Below are positions 7,767-15,912 of a stretch of 64,000 bases of DNA, one piece after another (positions within the stretch are counted from its first letter, which is position 1; each line of letters opens with the position of its first letter). This DNA is from Pseudochelatococcus contaminans (GTDB lineage: Bacteria; Pseudomonadota; Alphaproteobacteria; Rhizobiales; Beijerinckiaceae). The notes under the pieces were generated by a model that saw nothing but the letters and a program-made list of their open reading frames with translations, did not search any database and was not told the origin of the DNA. The stretch spans positions 434,001 through 498,000 of the forward strand of contig NZ_JACICC010000002.1 in assembly GCF_014195635.1 (NCBI RefSeq). The letters are read 5' to 3'. A program made the position numbers and the translations under genes.

Positions 7767-9230
7767 ATGCTGAGCGCGGGCGATACCTTCAAGGCCATCG
7801 AGCAGGCCACCGGACGCGTGCAGGCTGACGAGAGCCGCGTCGCCTCGGTGATGGAGCAGACGACGGCGGAAACCGCCAGACTGCGCGGCGAACAGGCTGC
7901 GCTCTACCGCGAACTGGCGCGTATGCGGCTCGATGCGCTGGACCAGCAGCAGGTGGCTGGCGGCCTCGATGCGGCGGAGCGTCAGGCGCTGGCAACGCTT
8001 GAAGCGCACAACCGCCAGGTAGCGGCGATTCGCCAGCAGCACGATGCGCTTGCCGAGGATCTGGCTGAACTGCGCAGTCAACGCGGCGAGCGCGCGCAGG
8101 CCGTGCAGGATGCTGCGGCCAGGGTCGATGCCCGCGAGGCCGAAACCGCAAACCGCCTGACCGAAGATGTCGCCTGGCAAGCCCAGACCGCGCGGCTGGA
8201 AGGCGCGCAGGCACGCGCGCACGCTGCCGAGGATAAGGCGCAGCAGTCGGAAGCCGACCGCGATGCCAAGTCGAAGCCCTATCTCGCTGACAAGCTGTTC
8301 GTCTATCTATGGGAGCGCGGTTACGGCACCCCGGCCTATCGCGGCGGTTTCCTGACGAAATGGGGCGATGATTACGTCGCCCGTCTCATCCGCTTCGAGC
8401 CGGCGCGGCAGAATTTCCATCTGCTCAACGAAATGCCAAAACGCCTGCGCGACCACGCAGACCGCCTGCACGCCACCGCCGAGGACGAAGCGCGAAAGCT
8501 GGCCGCACTGGAGCGCGCGGGACTGGAAACGGACGGCATCGCAGCGCTCGAAGCCGCCCACGCGGACGCCGTCGCGGCACTGGAAGCCCATGACGCCAAG
8601 CAGACTGAGCTTGAGCGTGCGCTTGCGGCAACCGACGCCCGCCGCACCGCCATGATGGAAGGCGAAACCTCCGGTCTTGTTCAGGCACAGGAGGGACTTG
8701 CGGACTCCCTGAAGCGGGAGGATCTGCGCAAGCTGCTGCGCGAGGCGCTGGCCACCCCGACGCCGGAAGACGAGCGCATCGTGCATCGCCTGCAAGACAT
8801 CGAAACCGGGTTGGAAAAGCTGGCGAGAGAGGCGGAGCAGGCGCGCAAGCTGGCGCTCGACCTTGCCCGCAAGCGGGTAGAACTGGAGCGCTCGCGCGAT
8901 AGCTTCCGCCAGTCCGGCTATGAGCAGCAGGGCGGCGGTTTCGTCAACGACAAGCTGATCGGCGATATTCTGGGCGGCATCATCGGCGGCGTGCTGTCAT
9001 CGCGAGATCTGGGCGATGCCCTGCGCAGCGGTTATCGGCGTGGCAACCAGCCCCGCGACCAGCGCTGGAACCGGCCGCCGCCGTCATCAGGCGGCGGTGG
9101 TTTTGGCGGTGCTGGCGGCTGGGGCGGCGGCTTCGGCACCGGCGGTGGTTTCGGAGGCGGTTCTGGCCGGGGGCGCTCGTCCGGCGGCTCTTCAGGCGGT
9201 GGCGGCTTTCGCACCGGCGGCCGGTTCTGA
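7767..9230 (+). CDS. coiled-coil protein with Gly-rich tail, third gene of operon
   Basis: 487 aa. Residues 1-170 and about 225-400 are long, charged, Ala/Glu/Arg-rich coiled-coils. Between them is a compact conserved-looking segment (YLADKLFVYLWERGYGTPAYRGG...). Near residue 400 is a small hydrophobic stretch (IGDILGGIIGGVLSS). The last 70 residues are almost only Gly, Ser, Phe and Arg and end in GGGFRTGGRF. Such Gly-rich tails occur on TPM/YgcG-type envelope proteins, but no TPM domain is visible here. There is no signal peptide. It starts 4 bp after the upstream stop. Its last 39 bp overlap the oppositely oriented oxyR gene. Function unknown. Confidence 0.75.
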   Translation: MLSAGDTFKAIEQATGRVQADESRVASVMEQTTAETARLRGEQAALYRELARMRLDALDQQQVAGGLDAAERQALATLEAHNRQVAAIRQQHDALAEDLAELRSQRGERAQAVQDAAARVDAREAETANRLTEDVAWQAQTARLEGAQARAHAAEDKAQQSEADRDAKSKPYLADKLFVYLWERGYGTPAYRGGFLTKWGDDYVARLIRFEPARQNFHLLNEMPKRLRDHADRLHATAEDEARKLAALERAGLETDGIAALEAAHADAVAALEAHDAKQTELERALAATDARRTAMMEGETSGLVQAQEGLADSLKREDLRKLLREALATPTPEDERIVHRLQDIETGLEKLAREAEQARKLALDLARKRVELERSRDSFRQSGYEQQGGGFVNDKLIGDILGGIIGGVLSSRDLGDALRSGYRRGNQPRDQRWNRPPPSSGGGGFGGAGGWGGGFGTGGGFGGGSGRGRSSGGSSGGGGFRTGGRF

Positions 9231-10145
9231 CACTGCATCGGAACGGTCGCCGAGCAACGATGCCGCGACATCGCGGATAACGTTGGCGACATCGCCCAGC
9301 ACGTCATCCAGCGCCGAACTCTTGCGCCAGAACAGTGCCACGCGCCGTCCGGGCGGCTGGCCGGTAAAATGCAACAACCGCACGCCGTCGGCATGGGGCG
9401 TCGGCGCGGTAGCAGCCAGTTGCGGCAGCAGCGTGATGCCGGAACCCGCCAGCACCATCTGCCGCAATGTCTCAAGGCTTGTGGCGCGGAAACGCGACGC
9501 CTCGACCCCGCCTGCGAGATGGCACACGTCAAGCGCCTGCTCCCGCAGGCAATGGCCATCTTCCAGCAGCATCAGGTTCTGATCCGCCAGCTCCGCGACG
9601 GCAATTGCGGAGCGGCGGGCCAGAGGATGGCTGCCGGGCACGGCGAGCAAAAACGGCTCGTCGAACAGCGGCTCGGCATGCAATTGCGCATTCTGGATGG
9701 GACTTGCCAGAATGGCGGCATCCAGCCGGCCCTCTTCAAGGTGCTCCAGCAGCACGTCGCTCTTGTCCTCGACCAGCAGCAGCTCCAGCAGCGGGAAGTG
9801 TTTTCCGATCCGTGGCACGACATGGGGCAGCAGATACGGCCCCAATGTGGGAAACACGCCAAGGCGGATCGACCCGGCCCCCGGTTTGCTGCGCCTGCGG
9901 GCGGCAATACGGATCTGCTCCACCTCGTGCAGCGCGCGGCGGGCGCGCTCCACAATCTCGATGCCAGCCGCCGTCAGCATGACATTGCGCGGGGCGCGCT
10001 CGATTAACGTCACGCCCAGCTCTTCCTCCAGCTTGCGGATCTGGGTGGACAGCGTCGGCTGGCTGACGCAGCAGACCTCCGCCGCCCGGCCGAAGTTGCG
10101 ATGTTCGGCCAGGGCAACGAGGTATTGCAGCTCTCTCAGGTTCAT
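9192..10145 (-). CDS. oxyR: hydrogen-peroxide sensor/activator OxyR (LysR family)
   Basis: 317 aa. An N-terminal winged helix-turn-helix (MNLRELQYLVALAEHRNFGRAA... SQPTLSTQIRKLEEELG) is followed by a LysR effector domain. The redox segment GHCLREQALDVC places Cys199 and Cys208 at the same numbers as the disulfide-forming cysteines of E. coli OxyR, which identifies the protein well. It is known to activate ahpCF, katG and similar genes after oxidation. It starts 5 bp downstream of the ahpF stop in the same direction, so it is probably the last gene of ahpC-ahpF-oxyR. Its 3' end overlaps the converging coiled-coil gene by 39 bp, and the Ala-rich C-terminal tail lies in that overlap. Confidence 0.96.
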   Translation of the reverse strand: MNLRELQYLVALAEHRNFGRAAEVCCVSQPTLSTQIRKLEEELGVTLIERAPRNVMLTAAGIEIVERARRALHEVEQIRIAARRRSKPGAGSIRLGVFPTLGPYLLPHVVPRIGKHFPLLELLLVEDKSDVLLEHLEEGRLDAAILASPIQNAQLHAEPLFDEPFLLAVPGSHPLARRSAIAVAELADQNLMLLEDGHCLREQALDVCHLAGGVEASRFRATSLETLRQMVLAGSGITLLPQLAATAPTPHADGVRLLHFTGQPPGRRVALFWRKSSALDDVLGDVANVIRDVAASLLGDRSDAVSEPAAGAKAATA

Positions 10146-10150
10146 GCGCG

Positions 10151-11719
10151 TCAGGCGTCCGCCGCACCGGATGGCGTGCGGATCAGATGATCGAAGGCTG
10201 CCAGCGACGCCTTCGCCCCCTCCCCGACGGCAATCACGATCTGCTTGTAGGGCACCGTCGTCGCATCGCCCGCCGCGAACACGCCGGGTAGAGACGTCTG
10301 GCCGTGCGCATCCACGACGATTTCGCCACGCGGCGTCAGCTCAAGCACATCCCTCAGCCATTCGGTGTTCGGCAGCAGGCCGATCTGCACGAAGATACCT
10401 TCCAGCGTCAGCGTGCGCAGCTCACCGGACTTGCGGTCCTCATACACGAGGCCGTTGACCTTCTGGCCGTCGCCGGTCACCTCTGTCGTGCGGGCGGATG
10501 TGATGATGTCGACATTCGCCAGCGTGCGCAGCTTGCGCTGCAACACTTCGTCCGCACGCAAGGCGGAATCGAACTCGATCAGCGTGACATGGTTGACGAT
10601 GCCGGCAAGGTCGATGGCCGCCTCGACGCCCGAGTTGCCGCCACCGATCACCGCGACGCGCTTGCCCTTAAACAGCGGGCCATCGCAGTGCGGGCAATAG
10701 GCAACGCCCTTGTTGCGATAGGCATCCTCACCGGGTACGTTCATCTGCCGCCAGCGCGCGCCGGTGGCGAGAATGACCGTCTTGGAGCGCAGCTTCGCGC
10801 CGCTCGCCAGCCCCACCTCGACCAGCCCGCCCGTCGCCGACAGGCGCTCGGCGCGTTGCAGGTTGATGATGTCGACCTCGTACTCGCGCACGTGCTGTTC
10901 CAGCGCAGCGGCGAGCTTCGGCCCTTCGGTGTGCGGAATGGAGATGAAGTTCTCGATCGAAAGGGTGTCGAGCACCTGCCCGCCGAAGCGCTCCGCCACT
11001 ACGCCGGTGCGGATGCCCTTGCGCGCGGCATAGATCGCAGACGCAGCGCCAGCCGGTCCACCGCCGACCACGAGCACATCGAACGGAGCCTTCTCGTTGA
11101 TCGCCTCGGCAGCACGCGCCGCAGAGCCGGTGTCAATCTTCGCGATGACTTCCTCAAGGCTGGTGCGCCCCTGCCCGAAAACCTCGCCGTTGAGGTAAAC
11201 GGTGGGAACGGCCATCACCTGCCGGGCCTCGACCTCCTGCGGGAAAGCCGCGCCGTCGATAGCCACGTGCCTGACGCGAGGGTTGAGAACCGCCAGCAGG
11301 TTGAGCGCCTGCACCACATCCGGGCAGTTCTGGCAGCTCTGCGAATAATAAGTCTCGAACGTGAAATCGCCCTCGATGGCCTTGGCCTGATCGATCACGG
11401 CCTGCTCGACCTTAGGCGGGTAGCCGCCAACCTGCAGCAGCGCCAGCACCAGCGACGTGAACTCATGACCCATCGGCAGGCCAGCGAAGCGCACGCTGAT
11501 TTCCTGGCCGGGCGTCGTCAGGGCGAAGGAAGGCGTACGTTCGCCATCGCCGGAGCGTTCTTCCACCGTGATCTTGTCGGATTGCGCGCGGATGTCGGCG
11601 AGCAGCCCCTGCAACTCGCGCGAGCGTTCGCTATCGTCAACCGAGGCGATGATGTGGACCGGCCGCACCAATCGCTCCAGATAAGCCTTGAGCTGGGCCT
11701 TCAAGCCATCGTTCAGCAT
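10151..11719 (-). CDS. ahpF: alkyl hydroperoxide reductase subunit F
   Basis: 522 aa, the normal length. This FAD-dependent NADH:disulfide reductase passes electrons to AhpC. The N-terminal double thioredoxin-fold domain has the CxxC QSCQNC (about residues 128-131). The C-terminal thioredoxin-reductase-like part has an FAD Rossmann motif ([19 protein letters not shown]), the redox pair CPHC (CPHCDGP), a second nucleotide motif ([15 protein letters not shown]) and a C-terminal FAD motif ([10 protein letters not shown]). ATG at 11719 is preceded by GGAGGT; a TTG two codons earlier is less likely. ahpC lies 393 bp upstream and oxyR 5 bp downstream. Confidence 0.97.
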   Translation of the reverse strand: MLNDGLKAQLKAYLERLVRPVHIIASVDDSERSRELQGLLADIRAQSDKITVEERSGDGERTPSFALTTPGQEISVRFAGLPMGHEFTSLVLALLQVGGYPPKVEQAVIDQAKAIEGDFTFETYYSQSCQNCPDVVQALNLLAVLNPRVRHVAIDGAAFPQEVEARQVMAVPTVYLNGEVFGQGRTSLEEVIAKIDTGSAARAAEAINEKAPFDVLVVGGGPAGAASAIYAARKGIRTGVVAERFGGQVLDTLSIENFISIPHTEGPKLAAALEQHVREYEVDIINLQRAERLSATGGLVEVGLASGAKLRSKTVILATGARWRQMNVPGEDAYRNKGVAYCPHCDGPLFKGKRVAVIGGGNSGVEAAIDLAGIVNHVTLIEFDSALRADEVLQRKLRTLANVDIITSARTTEVTGDGQKVNGLVYEDRKSGELRTLTLEGIFVQIGLLPNTEWLRDVLELTPRGEIVVDAHGQTSLPGVFAAGDATTVPYKQIVIAVGEGAKASLAAFDHLIRTPSGAADA

Positions 11720-11865
11720 GATCAACCTCCGGAATCAAGAGAAAGAGAGAAAGTGTCGAACAGTTTGCGCTCAAGTCGATCCAGCGAGTTAAACGCAAGC
11801 TGCGGTAAATTACGGACACTGGAACGCGTGCTCTGATTTCCTCAGAGCATCCAGCGCTCCAGGCG

Positions 11866-11953
11866 GCAAACCGCAGGCCGCCGCTTGGTGCGGCGCGGGA
11901 GCATCGTCGCGGCGGCGACAACGCACCTTTTCAAAAGACGGCCTGCGGTTTGC
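11866..11953. repeat. 15-bp inverted repeat with 58-bp spacer in ahpC-ahpF gap
   Basis: GCAAACCGCAGGCCG (11866-11880) is the exact reverse complement of 11939-11953. The spacer is 58 bp. In the leftward ahpC-ahpF transcript the arms could close a large stem-loop and affect read-through or mRNA stability between the two genes. Confidence 0.55.
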
Positions 11954-12019
11954 GGCCTGATAGTCCCTGTCAAAGCCTCAGCGCCGGGGCGTCCAAATGC
12001 CGGTTACATCGGCCATTTG

Positions 12020-12049
12020 GGCGAGACTGAACCCGGCGAGACTGAACCC
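12020..12049. repeat. 15-bp direct tandem duplication
   Basis: GGCGAGACTGAACCC occurs twice head to tail (12020-12034 and 12035-12049), about 65 bp downstream of the ahpC stop. It looks like a simple recent duplication; no function is evident. Confidence 0.6.
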
Positions 12050-12112
12050 GGGTGGAACCCCGCGGCAGGCCAGACCGCCGCGGGAAAACCTTTCAAACGC
12101 AGATCGTGCCGA

Positions 12113-12676
12113 TCAGATCTTGCCGACGAGGTCGAGCGAAGGAGCAAGCGTCTCCTCGCCTTCCTTCCACTTTGCCGGGCAAACTTCGCCTGGATGCGCG
12201 CGGACGTACTGGGCAGCCTTGATCTTGCGCAGCAACTCTTCGGCGTCGCGGCCGATGCCTTCGGCAGTGACTTCGACGAACTGGACCACGCCATCGGGAT
12301 CGATGAGGAACGTGCCGCGATCGGCAAGGCCCTGATCTTCGCGCAGCACTTCAAAGTTGCGCGACAGCGTTGCCGTGGGATCGCCGAGCAGCGGGTACTG
12401 AACCTTGCCGATGGTGTCGGAGGTGTCGTGCCATGCCTTGTGCGTGAAGTGCGTATCGGTGGAAACGCCATAGATCTCGACGCCGAGCTTCTGGAACTGC
12501 TCGTAATTGTCGGCCAGATCGCCAAGCTCGGTCGGGCAAACGAAGGTGAAGTCAGCCGGATAGAAGAAGAAGACGGCCCACTTGCCCTTCACATCGGCAT
12601 CGGTCACCTCGATGAACTTGCCATTGAGGTAGGCCTGCGCCTTGAACGGCTTGATCGTGGTATTGATCAGAGACAT
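12113..12676 (-). CDS. ahpC: alkyl hydroperoxide reductase subunit C (2-Cys peroxiredoxin)
   Basis: 187 aa, identical in length to the enterobacterial protein. It reduces H2O2 and organic hydroperoxides using AhpF. The peroxidatic Cys47 sits in [10 protein letters not shown] and the resolving Cys in GEVCPAKW near the C-terminus, as in typical AhpC. ATG at 12676 has AAGGAG five bases upstream; the longer in-frame reading to 12745 adds non-conserved residues. It is first in the ahpC-ahpF-oxyR series, with an OxyR-like site about 130 bp upstream. Confidence 0.97.
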   Translation of the reverse strand: MSLINTTIKPFKAQAYLNGKFIEVTDADVKGKWAVFFFYPADFTFVCPTELGDLADNYEQFQKLGVEIYGVSTDTHFTHKAWHDTSDTIGKVQYPLLGDPTATLSRNFEVLREDQGLADRGTFLIDPDGVVQFVEVTAEGIGRDAEELLRKIKAAQYVRAHPGEVCPAKWKEGEETLAPSLDLVGKI

Positions 12677-12805
12677 GACGGCTCCTTGAGAGTTGAACAT
12701 AAAACCGGGAGGCGGAAGAGCCGCGCGCTGCGTCCCTTTCGCCATCGCAATGCAACATATGGGAAGGTTTACTGAAAGAGAAATAGATAAGATAACAGCA
12801 TATCA

Positions 12806-12820
12806 ATAGACAGCGCCTAT
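12806..12820. promoter_or_regulatory. OxyR-like binding site upstream of ahpC
   Basis: ATAG-N7-CTAT matches the OxyR half-operator consensus (ATAGntnnnanCTAT) at its outer eight positions. A second ATAG at 12783-12786 is offset by 23 bp, close to the 22-bp repeat expected of a full OxyR tetramer site, but it lacks the matching CTAT. The site is about 130 bp upstream of the ahpC ATG. Confidence 0.6.
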
Positions 12821-12914
12821 CGCACTGCACTCCTGGAGGGGCTGAACGCCTGTCTCACAACGGCTCAGACCCGCAAATGCCTTTTCCGGCAATGAATTGC
12901 GATAAAGAATACCT

Positions 12915-12935
12915 GATATGCGTAAATTGCATATC
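12915..12935. promoter_or_regulatory. 7-7-7 dyad, candidate operator
   Basis: GATATGC, seven bases, GCATATC: a perfect dyad 239 bp upstream of ahpC. Its shape fits a dimeric repressor or activator site. No regulator can be named from the motif. Confidence 0.4.
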
Positions 12936-12975
12936 TAAAGCTTTTCCGGGATTCATATTCCGGTGCGACAGTTTG

Positions 12976-12995
12976 CCTCATACGACTGTATGAGG
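12976..12995. promoter_or_regulatory. 8-4-8 dyad, candidate operator or hairpin
   Basis: CCTCATAC-gact-GTATGAGG is a perfect 8-bp inverted repeat with a 4-base centre; the flanking TTG and CAA extend it with one extra base. No T-run follows, so an operator is more likely than a terminator. Confidence 0.4.
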
Positions 12996-13354
12996 TCAAT
13001 TTGCGGTAGGCTGTTCCGGGAGCGGTTAAGGAAAAAACATCAGGCGAAACGAAGTCTTTTCTCAGAATAATGCTTCAACCCGCATAAACTGGGATCAATA
13101 AATCCTGACTTAACATGAACTGTAGTTAATTTTTATAATAGTTATAATTAAATATTTCGCCAATTCTGTTGTGCTTACGGGAAGCGTCTTATAATCTCAT
13201 CCGGCAGGCCTCATACTGGATTCATTGCAATCCAGATGCGGCCTAACTCGCTGATTTTGAGCGAATTCTTGACGTTCAGACGACTCGCTCCGACAAACAG
13301 GCGCTCCGGTCGCGTGACGGCAGGATTCAGAACATTTCGAGAAGGCCATTCACG

Positions 13355-14818
13355 ATGACGCATCTTTCCCCTTCCGTCCGCCGCGGCAGCGCGCGGGCTA
13401 TCGCCGCAGCGCAGACGCTGACCTCCGCCCCTGTCCTGACGGCGCGGATTCTGGGCCTTTGCGCCCTCGCTGCCGTGGCGGTCGCGCCTTCCGTCGCCAT
13501 GGCGCAGCAGGCAGCTCCTTCGTTCGAGAAGCCGGATGCAGACTTCAAGGGCCGCATCGGCGCCGGCGGCGTCGTGGTGCCCGGTTCTGAAACCACCCTG
13601 CGCGGTCAGGCGTTCACCCCCGGCCAGACGGTGATTCTGGAACTTGATGGCGTTGTACTTAACGCGGACGGCAAGCCCTATACCGCCGATGAGAAGGGCG
13701 AATTCGAGGCCAAGATCACGATCCCTGAAACCGCCGCTCCCGGCCAGCACCCTGTCGTCGCGATCGTCTCCAACCCGCCCGCAGCAGCCGTGGTGCCGCT
13801 GAAGGTGTCGCCCGTCATCGCCGTTTCCGGTGCGGACAAGTTCACCGCCACCAGCGAGAAGCTGGTGCCCGGCCTTTATCAGGTGGCCTACAGCCCGAAG
13901 AACAACGTTCTCTTCGTCACTTCGGCAGTCGGCCGTCCGCCGGTGAAGCAGTCGAAACTGCTGAAGCTCAACGCCGACACGCTGGCAACCGAAGCAAGCG
14001 TCGACGCGCAGCCCGTCCCCGGCCGCGATGATGGCCACCTCTATGCCGTTTATGGCGTGGGCGTTGACGATGGCACCGACACCGTGTGGGCCACAACCAC
14101 GCGTGACGGTTCGGTCGCGGTGTTCAAGCAGTCCGACCTGTCGCTGGTGAAGCAGTTCGAAGCCAATGCGGTGCCGCATTCGCGCGATGTCGTGGTCGAT
14201 ACGGATCACTCCCGCGCCTATGCCAGCGCGGTCGGCGAAAACAAGATTGCCGTGTTCGACACCAAGAAGGTCGAGAAGATCGGCGACATCGAAATTCCGT
14301 CGAGCAACCGCCGCGAGAAGTTCTCGCCCACCAGCCTTGCGCTCGACGCGAAGAACCACAAGCTCTACACGGTGAGCCTCAGCACGGCTGAAGCTGCCGT
14401 CATCGATACGGAAAGCGGCAAGGTGACGAAGACCTTCCCGCTGCCGGGCGCCAAGAGCCCCGTCGGCGTTGCCGTTGACGCCGACAACAACCAGCTCTAC
14501 GTGGCCTCGCAGGGCAGCGATAACCTGCTGATCCTCGATATCGAATCCGGCAAGGTTCTGCACGATGTCGCCACCGGCGCCGGCGCGCTGAACGTGGAGT
14601 TCGATCCCGTCAGCAAGCTGGCTTTCGTGGTAAACCGCGGTGCAGGTACGGTCACGGTGGTCAACCCGCAGGGTGAGATCGTCGCCAACCTTGAGGCCGG
14701 CACGTTCCCGAACCACGTGCGGGCAGACGGCAAGGGCAACGTGTTCGTCATCAACAAGTCTCGCGGCCAGAACGACGAGACCGGCGACCGCGTTACGCGC
14801 CTGACGCCCAAGTCCTGA
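13355..14818 (+). CDS. secreted YVTN/YncE-family beta-propeller protein with N-terminal Ig-like domain
   Basis: 487 aa. The N-terminus is a signal peptide (basic region, then ILGLCALAAVAVAPSVAMAQQA with cleavage after AMA). Residues about 60-155 look like an Ig-type beta-sandwich (VVPGSETTLRGQAFTPGQTVILELDG...). The rest is a beta-propeller built from YVTN-like blades such as GVAVDADNNQLYVASQGSDNLLILDIESGKV and LAFVVNRGAGTVTVVNPQG. It is exported to the periplasm. YncE-like proteins bind ligands or DNA and some are iron-regulated, but no function can be assigned. Start ATG 13355 has GAGAAGG upstream. A strong terminator follows. Confidence 0.85.
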   Translation: MTHLSPSVRRGSARAIAAAQTLTSAPVLTARILGLCALAAVAVAPSVAMAQQAAPSFEKPDADFKGRIGAGGVVVPGSETTLRGQAFTPGQTVILELDGVVLNADGKPYTADEKGEFEAKITIPETAAPGQHPVVAIVSNPPAAAVVPLKVSPVIAVSGADKFTATSEKLVPGLYQVAYSPKNNVLFVTSAVGRPPVKQSKLLKLNADTLATEASVDAQPVPGRDDGHLYAVYGVGVDDGTDTVWATTTRDGSVAVFKQSDLSLVKQFEANAVPHSRDVVVDTDHSRAYASAVGENKIAVFDTKKVEKIGDIEIPSSNRREKFSPTSLALDAKNHKLYTVSLSTAEAAVIDTESGKVTKTFPLPGAKSPVGVAVDADNNQLYVASQGSDNLLILDIESGKVLHDVATGAGALNVEFDPVSKLAFVVNRGAGTVTVVNPQGEIVANLEAGTFPNHVRADGKGNVFVINKSRGQNDETGDRVTRLTPKS

Positions 14819-14912
14819 TTAATCCAAGTCCTGATCAGGTTTTAGTTCTGATTGAACTGATAACCCGTTCCGGCCCGCACCAAGTCGCGAGCCGGAGCGG
14901 GCCAGAAACTAA

Positions 14913-14946
14913 AAAACACCGCCGGGGGTTCCGGCGGTGTTTTGTT
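14913..14946 (+). terminator. strong Rho-independent terminator after the YVTN gene
   Basis: AAAACACCGCCGG (14913-14925) pairs perfectly with 14931-14943 across a 5-base loop and runs into TTTTG. The A-tract on the other side makes it potentially bidirectional, serving also the converging rcnB-like gene. Confidence 0.9.
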
Positions 14947-15033
14947 GAGCTGTTTCCATTCGAACGCAGAATTGAGCCCGCACGGCCTGAGGTGATCAGA
15001 CCGTTTGGCGCTCCATGCGGACGAGGGCTGCGA

Positions 15034-15342
15034 TCAGACGTCGACGCGGTCGATGACTTTGCCGGTTTCGCGCTCGATCAGATAAAACGTGCGACCCACC
15101 TGCACCCACTGCTGGTCGCGCGGCGGCGGCTTCAGGCCCTGATGATAGGGGTTCTTCACCACTTTGGCGCGATAAGCTTCGGGCAATACGTCGCCGCGCG
15201 CGAACACACGCACCTGCGTCTTCGCCTGCGCCAGCACGATGCCGGCATCAGAGATGCGGGCAGGAGCATCCGCCGATGCCGCAAGAGCAGCGGCAGGCAT
15301 CAGGCTGAGGCACGCAAATAAAATCCCTATTTTTTTGGACAT
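15034..15342 (-). CDS. RcnB-family periplasmic protein
   Basis: 102 aa. It has a signal peptide (MSKKIGILFACLSLMPAAALAASA) and one small C-terminal domain with the RcnB pattern: RGDVLPEAYR, then GLKPPPRDQQWVQVGRTFYLIERETGKVI. In E. coli RcnB is a periplasmic protein needed for Ni/Co homeostasis with RcnA; no rcnA is nearby. In alphaproteobacteria such proteins are abundant and mostly uncharacterised. ATG 15342 with GGAG six bases upstream is the start; the longer in-frame reading would bury the signal peptide. Confidence 0.8.
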   Translation of the reverse strand: MSKKIGILFACLSLMPAAALAASADAPARISDAGIVLAQAKTQVRVFARGDVLPEAYRAKVVKNPYHQGLKPPPRDQQWVQVGRTFYLIERETGKVIDRVDV

Positions 15343-15912
15343 CTCTGGCTCCACGCTGGATAAAGTTTCAGATGGCACGATGAGGTTGCTGTGGAATGAG
15401 TCTATACATCCAGCACGAAAGAAAGTATCGCGCAAAAAGCCCGATTTTTACTTCAGGTACATGAAATTTTTGTAAGATTTTATTGATTCAAAACAAGAGA
15501 CACTCGCCGGTCAGCTCATCATCCTGCCGGCGAATATCAACGCCACTTTGCAGAGAGCATCAGGAGCCCGGATTGCCGTCGTATCTTGAGGAGAGTGCTG
15601 TCGCAAGCGGCGCACGGTGTGCCGGTCAGTAAAGCCACCGCTCGAAATATCCGTTGTACGGTGACTGATTCAGGCTCACAATCAGGAACGTGAAGAGGGA
15701 TTCATACATTTTCCCTTCGAGCACGTATACTGTTTTCCGGTCGCGACACTTATGTGAAGTATCGGAGGATATCCACAACAGGGCTCTGCAGCCGGGAAAC
15801 CGGAGCGCACGATAGCCCGGGAAGCTGAAGTCGAGGGGAGCAGACTTTCAGGGGATAAATTCAGAAAAGCGAATTTGCAGGGCGTCCATCAATTCAGGAT
15901 TGAGGATTGGCA
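15343..15912. other. long divergent intergenic region rcnB-like / prkA
   Basis: About 570 bp without a convincing gene. The rcnB-proximal side (about 15440-15500) is AT-rich; the remainder is of ordinary composition. It must hold the prkA promoter. prkA-yeaH homologues are stationary-phase or nitrogen-starvation genes elsewhere, but I find no acceptable sigma-54 site here. Confidence 0.4.

Larger units (their letters stand above)
11720..12112. other. long intercistronic gap ahpC-ahpF
   Basis: 393 bp without a gene. It holds a 15-bp inverted repeat and a 15-bp tandem duplication (annotated separately). The gap is unusually long for ahpC-ahpF, so either a terminator/attenuator or a second promoter for ahpF-oxyR is likely. 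Confidence 0.4.
12677..13354. other. long divergent regulatory region ahpC / YVTN gene
   Basis: 678 bp with no coding ORF. It holds an OxyR-like site (12806-12820), two perfect dyads (12915-12935 and 12976-12995), and a very AT-rich block at about 13105-13160 suited to promoter opening or nucleoid-protein binding. Both flanking genes are transcribed away from it. Confidence 0.5.

Noticed and set aside
10304-11836. Long ORF (510 codons) antisense to ahpF, and similar long antisense ORFs over the YVTN gene, prkA, aspT and the malic enzyme (up to 609 codons)
   Set aside because: Typical high-GC mirror frames; composition is Arg/His/Gly-rich without domains, while the opposite strand encodes well-known proteins.
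15373-15393. TGGCAC...TTGCT resembling a sigma-54 promoter in the region before prkA
   Set aside because: The distance between the conserved GG and GC is two bases too long, and the site lies about 540 bp from prkA.
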